Source: Eubacteriaceae bacterium
GTDB taxonomy: Bacteria; Bacillota; Clostridia; Eubacteriales; Eubacteriaceae
Assembly (NCBI GenBank): GCA_012522805.1
Contig: JAAYJS010000023.1
Coordinates: 57,976 to 121,975, forward strand
Reading direction: 5' to 3'
Length of the DNA: 64,000 bases
Part shown: piece after piece, positions 59,427-64,000 of the stretch
How the letters are laid out: every line of letters starts with the position of its first letter
Numbering within the stretch: the stretch's first letter is position 1
Program-made: the position numbers and the translations under genes
The notes under the pieces: model-generated
The model's input: only the letters and a program-made list of their open reading frames with translations
What the model was told of the DNA's origin: nothing
The model's database searches: none

Positions 59427-61322
59427 TTAAATACCTAAATTCTTTCTCTTCTCTTCAATATCGTCTGCGATTAAGTCTGCCATGACAACCGGGTCTTTTT
59501 CAAAGACGAAAACTGATTTAGTGGTTTCCATCAAACCTTCGGTCATAAGCTTTTTAAAGTTTTCGCTACCATCTACATAAGGCACAATACCTAGGTATGT
59601 ATTGATTCCGGAACCAACGCAGTAAGATGCAATCGCAACAGCTTTTTCAGACATCCACTCCGGTGCTACCCCTACAACCGGTAGATCGGAAATGTCCACG
59701 CCTCTTTCGTTGGCAACTCGGGCTACGATATCTAGAATACGGGAAATGTCAACACAGGAGCCCATGTGTAATACCGGAGGAATATTTGCTCTTTCACATG
59801 CTTCTTTCAGTCCACGTCCAGCTAATTCTTTTGCTTCTAATTGTAGCAAACCTGCTTTTGCAGCTGCTTGAGCGGCACAACCTGTGGTAACACAGATGAT
59901 GTCGTTTTTAATCAATTCCTTCATAACGGTAACGTGACTGTAGTCATGTTCTGTTTTAGGGTTGTTACAACCAACAATACCTGCTGCCCCTCTTAAAACA
60001 CCTGCCCAAATTAAGTCGGATAGTGGTTTAACGGTTCCTTCAATGTCTACTTGAGTGTTGACAACACGGTCCAAGCAGCCGATGGTCGTTTCTACAGAGT
60101 AGCCGATCATGGTGTCTTGTTTTAAATCCGGGATTTCAATTTTAGAAGCATCTCGGTTTTTGTAATTGTCGACAGCAACTTTAACGACTTCCTTTGCTGT
60201 TTCATAAGGATTGTGTTCGTCAAATTCTATGTAGAGGTCTCCTGCAATTTTTGCCTTTGGAGAAGTCGAAATAAAACGTGTATGATAATGGTCCACTAAG
60301 TTTGGCAATGCCGGGAAGATACATTGTACGTCCACAATGACGGCTTCTACTGCTCCGGTAATAACTGCCATTTCTTGTTGATAGAAGTTACCGGCAATCT
60401 TAATACCGTGACGCATGGTTACTTCGTTACCCGTACAGCACATACCAACTACGTTGATGCCCTTAGCACCGTTTGCTTTGGCTATTTCAAGCATTTCCGG
60501 ATCCTTGGATGCAACAACAACCATTTCTGCTAAGTTGGGGTCATGCCCGTGTAGAACGATGTTGACAGATTCTTCATCTAAGACACCTAAGTTGGACTCG
60601 GATGCTCTTTCTTGTGGAACACCGTACATGATGTCGGAGAACTCGGTTCCGATCATAGAACCTCCCCAACCGTCGGACAAACCTGTTCTTAATGAACGTC
60701 TCATTAAGGATTCGTAGTCCGATGCACAACCAATGTGGGTGGAGTGTAATAAAGTCGTAACTTCTTGGTCAATCGCTCTAGGTGCAATATTTTCTCTTTC
60801 CCAAAGTTCTTGACGTACTTTTGGTGCTCTCTTAAGGAATTTAAGTGTTCCAAAGGGCTTACCAAATTCTAACAATGCCATTTCTGCCAATTCATGGGCT
60901 AATTCATAGGTTTCTTTTGTGTCTGAACCTTCGATTCCCCATTCATTTGCAATTTGACGAAGTTTTGCTTCGTCTCTGATTTTAAAAGGTCCTTCTGCAG
61001 ACGATAAGTGCATCGCATGGACAATATCTCTTGCGTGGTCAGAGTGGGCTGAAGTTCCCGCTGCTACCATTCTTGCAAAGTTACGTGCTACGATGGTGTC
61101 TCTATCTGCACCGCAAATACCGCGTTGTGGTCCTTTTTCCGGGTTCGGGCTGACTCTGCATGGACCCATAGCACAAATACGGCAGCAAATACCTTGCTCA
61201 CCAAATCCACATTGGGTTTTAAGTGCTTTTTTACGGTCCCACATGGTTTCTGCGCCTTCTCTAGAGGCTTTTTCCATTAATGCTTCAGCAATAACATCAA
61301 ATTCTAACAATTCATTGCTCAT
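59427..61322 (-). CDS. acsA: Ni-dependent carbon monoxide dehydrogenase catalytic subunit
   Basis: CGFGEQGICCRICAMGPCRVSP...RGICGADRDTIVARNFARM; HMGSCVDISRIL. Confidence 0.95.
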   Translation of the reverse strand: MSNELLEFDVIAEALMEKASREGAETMWDRKKALKTQCGFGEQGICCRICAMGPCRVSPNPEKGPQRGICGADRDTIVARNFARMVAAGTSAHSDHARDIVHAMHLSSAEGPFKIRDEAKLRQIANEWGIEGSDTKETYELAHELAEMALLEFGKPFGTLKFLKRAPKVRQELWERENIAPRAIDQEVTTLLHSTHIGCASDYESLMRRSLRTGLSDGWGGSMIGTEFSDIMYGVPQERASESNLGVLDEESVNIVLHGHDPNLAEMVVVASKDPEMLEIAKANGAKGINVVGMCCTGNEVTMRHGIKIAGNFYQQEMAVITGAVEAVIVDVQCIFPALPNLVDHYHTRFISTSPKAKIAGDLYIEFDEHNPYETAKEVVKVAVDNYKNRDASKIEIPDLKQDTMIGYSVETTIGCLDRVVNTQVDIEGTVKPLSDLIWAGVLRGAAGIVGCNNPKTEHDYSHVTVMKELIKNDIICVTTGCAAQAAAKAGLLQLEAKELAGRGLKEACERANIPPVLHMGSCVDISRILDIVARVANERGVDISDLPVVGVAPEWMSEKAVAIASYCVGSGINTYLGIVPYVDGSENFKKLMTEGLMETTKSVFVFEKDPVVMADLIADDIEEKRKNLGI

Positions 61323-61437
61323 AATTTTTCCTTCCTCACTCGATAAGAAATTTTATTTTTATTGTAACGCGGATCACCTTTACAAAAATTTGTAAATGGT
61401 GTATCCTTACATGTAGTACTTAAATATTTGTTCGACT

Positions 61438-61474
61438 GCCCCCTACTTGCATCGCAAGTGGGGGCTTTTTTTAT
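61438..61474 (+). terminator. Strong intrinsic terminator oriented on the plus strand
   Basis: gccccctacttgcatcgcaagtgggggcttttttt. Confidence 0.75.
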
Positions 61475-61516
61475 GACTATTGGTTTAACCGCAAGTGGTT
61501 AGATGGGTCACTACGA

Positions 61517-62302
61517 TTAAAGTTCTAATAAAGAGTCTGCGTATAATACGTTGTTTTTAAAGATATCTGCAGCGACAATGGTTTCCATGAGTCTCTTGTC
61601 AAGCGGGTTGACGATTGCAGAGGAGAAACCACATTGCATCGCCATGGCACATAGAGTGGAATCCAATATCGTACGCAAGTGACTGGGTACACCGTTGGAG
61701 TTGTTACTTAAACCACCGGTTGTTTTGAGACCCATGTCCGTAATCATTTGGACTGCTTCTAGGACTTCTAATTGTTTTTCTTGCATGCCCTTAACAACGA
61801 GGAATAGCGGGTCAAACCACATGTCTTCCGGATCCATACCGTGCTCCATACCTCTTTCCAGTAATTCTGAACAGTATGCGATACGCTCGTCGTTGTCTGC
61901 GGGAATACCTTGTTTAGAACACAGGCAGATGCAGGCTGCATCGTTAGCAGCTGCTAAGTCCAAGTAACCGATACGGTCACCGGCGTCTGCTGAGTTAACC
62001 AAGGGTTTTCCTTTTTCACGATTGTAAACTTTTATACCCGCTTCTATGGCTTTCATGTTTGCGGTATCTAAAGCGAGAGGTACATTATCAAAGTTTTCCT
62101 GAAGAAGTTTAACACCCCATTGCATTAATTCTTCTCCATCTCTCTCTGCCGGTCCGATGTTTAAGTCTAAATAATCGGAGCCTGCATCCAATTGTTCTTT
62201 TGCACGTTTTAAAATTGGTTCCGGATCACGTTTATCAAACGCTTCGCGGATAACAGGAGAGATACAGTGAATTCTTTCACCAATGATTATAAATTTTGAC
62301 AT
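61517..62302 (-). CDS. acsE: Methyltetrahydrofolate:corrinoid/iron-sulfur protein methyltransferase
   Basis: Pterin-binding domain DYLDLNIGPAERDGEE, TTGGLSNNSNGVP; adjacent to acsC. Confidence 0.94.
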   Translation of the reverse strand: MSKFIIIGERIHCISPVIREAFDKRDPEPILKRAKEQLDAGSDYLDLNIGPAERDGEELMQWGVKLLQENFDNVPLALDTANMKAIEAGIKVYNREKGKPLVNSADAGDRIGYLDLAAANDAACICLCSKQGIPADNDERIAYCSELLERGMEHGMDPEDMWFDPLFLVVKGMQEKQLEVLEAVQMITDMGLKTTGGLSNNSNGVPSHLRTILDSTLCAMAMQCGFSSAIVNPLDKRLMETIVAADIFKNNVLYADSLLEL

Positions 62303-62341
62303 AGTGTTCCCCTTTCGGAATGTTTATTATTTTATAGTTGT

Positions 62342-63688
62342 TTATGCGAGACCAGATAATTCTCTTAAATATTTCGGAATTTGCATTGCTTCTGGTGGTC
62401 CCACCAAAATCTCCCAATCCGGTAATGCTTCTTTGATATCGCCTTGAAGGACAGCAACCTTACCAGGTATGATGAGTTTTCTGCTCTTCGTTTTTTCTTC
62501 AATACCGCTATTCTTAATGAAGTCGGAGATCACACCGGAGCCGAAGCTGCCTGCTGCCCATGCGGTCAATACGGAGTAGCCGCCTGCGTCCGGAATTGCC
62601 AAGTATGCAGGTACTTTGGATCTTTCTATTTCGCCGGATACGGTAAAGTAGGTCAATGCAAAGTCTACGGTTAGCAATACCGGCGACTCGTCGTCTGCAT
62701 TGTTAAATTCATAGATGGTTGCTTCTACACGCATCGGTTTTTGCGGGTCGGTGTAGATGTTTTGTCTCATACCGAACAGAGCTAAAGCTGCCGGGTAGTC
62801 GACATCGTCCATTACGATAACGGAACCATAGCGAAGAATGAATGCAGATGTCATGGCAACTTGCAAGCTTCTATTGTCGCTTAATTGGTTGGTAAATACG
62901 ATTGACGGATAACCAAATGTTCTGTCTTTGTTTTTCAATGCAGATGTGCGAATATCTACAGCATTGCGATATGCATCTTTGATGCTCTTGCTACCGACGT
63001 TTAAGATCAGTTCTTTATAGCCCAATGCTTCGATTTTTTCCACAACATCGTGAAGTTCGGATAAACTGTCGGCAGAAACACCTAGAACCAGTTTGTTATC
63101 TTTAGCAATAGCAGTTACTGCTTCGTAATTTGCCGGTGTAGCGGCCATCAGGATACCCTTGGTATCTTTGATTACTGCTGCAGCTTCTTTTGCAACTGCT
63201 TCGTCTTCTACAACAGCCATGGGGATTCTGCCCATTTCTACTACTTTTTTCAGAAGTTCTAAGAATTTTGCCTGATCCGATGCATAGCGCACAGAGACGA
63301 CTTCGGCAAACATCATTTCGCCAATACGGTCGAATTTTACTTTTTCTAAGTTTGCAAATCTGGCGTCGTTGACTTCGTCAGATAAGGCGTCGGAAACTTC
63401 AGAAGCTAGGAGCGCTTTGCTGACATACGTTTTTTCATGTCTATACAACACGGTTTCTCCGCCCAAGTTGTGTTCTAGTTCTCCTACACCTACTTTGATT
63501 GTCTTCATAGGTGGTGCGGTTGCCTCGGACAATTGAGCCTTTGCATCTTCTGTAATATAAGGACATGCTTCAATTTGTGCCGCACCGGACGCAACTTTCA
63601 TGGAGAAAGCCATACATGTGGGGAAACCACATTCTTTACAATTTGTCTTCGGTGTTAATTTAAATATATCTAAACCTTTTACTGCCAT
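62342..63688 (-). CDS. acsC: Corrinoid/iron-sulfur protein large subunit
   Basis: N-terminal Fe-S motif KTNCKECGFPTCMAFSMKVASGAAQIEACPYI; CODH/ACS context. Confidence 0.95.
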   Translation of the reverse strand: MAVKGLDIFKLTPKTNCKECGFPTCMAFSMKVASGAAQIEACPYITEDAKAQLSEATAPPMKTIKVGVGELEHNLGGETVLYRHEKTYVSKALLASEVSDALSDEVNDARFANLEKVKFDRIGEMMFAEVVSVRYASDQAKFLELLKKVVEMGRIPMAVVEDEAVAKEAAAVIKDTKGILMAATPANYEAVTAIAKDNKLVLGVSADSLSELHDVVEKIEALGYKELILNVGSKSIKDAYRNAVDIRTSALKNKDRTFGYPSIVFTNQLSDNRSLQVAMTSAFILRYGSVIVMDDVDYPAALALFGMRQNIYTDPQKPMRVEATIYEFNNADDESPVLLTVDFALTYFTVSGEIERSKVPAYLAIPDAGGYSVLTAWAAGSFGSGVISDFIKNSGIEEKTKSRKLIIPGKVAVLQGDIKEALPDWEILVGPPEAMQIPKYLRELSGLA

Positions 63689-63702
63689 TTTATACCACCT
63701 TC

Positions 63703-63834
63703 CTAACCTACTAAGCCTGCAATAAGCTCATTTAAAACTGCAACGGATTCAGGATGTCTTAACATCACTGCGTTGGATCCACCGACTAAGCAAGCTGTTG
63801 CAGTCGCTACTTCTAAATCCATACCTCTATGTTC
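63703..63834 (-). pseudogene. acsD: C-terminal remnant of the corrinoid/iron-sulfur protein small subunit
   Basis: EHRGMDLEVATATACLVGGSNAVMLRHPESVAVLNELIAGLVG* directly upstream of acsC; in-frame TAA at 63835-63837, then unrelated sequence. Confidence 0.72.
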
Positions 63835-64000
63835 TTACTCATTTTGATACAATTTTCAAATGCCTAAAAACGGCTGAAACGCCTTGAAAGAGCGGGATTT
63901 CAGCAGATTTACGCCTGTCAACTTTTGTAAAACTGAAGCGGTTTTTCACCTGTTTCAGATAATTGTTTTATTTAAGTTCGGAATTTTGCACCCCCTACCA
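63835..64000. mobile_element. Possible terminal portion of an insertion element or rearrangement junction (runs off the window)
   Basis: Sequence abruptly stops resembling acsD; multi-stop non-coding DNA ending ...aagttcggaattttgcaccccctacca. Confidence 0.4.

Overview
64-kb window from a low-to-mid GC Firmicutes/Clostridia-type acetogen, encoded almost entirely on the minus strand. The left and middle parts are a conserved housekeeping backbone: corrinoid ABC uptake with a cobalamin riboswitch, thiN-rsgA-prkC-prpC-rlmN-rsmB-fmt-def-priA-rpoZ-gmk-yicC, plus-strand rqcH, rluD-ylmH-yggT-sepF-yggS, tRNA-Pro, aspS, hemZ, dtd, rel, apt, recJ, secDF, queG, engB-lon-clpX-clpP-tig, prsA, mfd-pth-prs-glmU-spoVG. 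The right end (about 51.4-64 kb) is a Wood-Ljungdahl carbonyl-branch locus: acsD remnant, acsC, acsE, CODH (acsA/cooS), cooC, a standard acsB, and a second acsB. The second acsB carries an N-terminal His-rich tract (61 His in the first 143 residues by manual count) and a small helical domain. It is followed by a CooT-like protein, a DUF3842-like protein and a 74-aa protein resembling that helical domain. I propose this as a candidate nickel storage/delivery module dedicated to acetyl-CoA synthase. Other notable signals: single in-frame stop codons in three conserved genes (corrinoid-binding lipoprotein, tig, prs); a PriA that appears to have lost its helicase motifs; related intergenic repeats on both sides of the His-rich acsB; and an acsD truncated by unrelated sequence at the window edge. 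All assignments come from reading the sequence, with no database searches.
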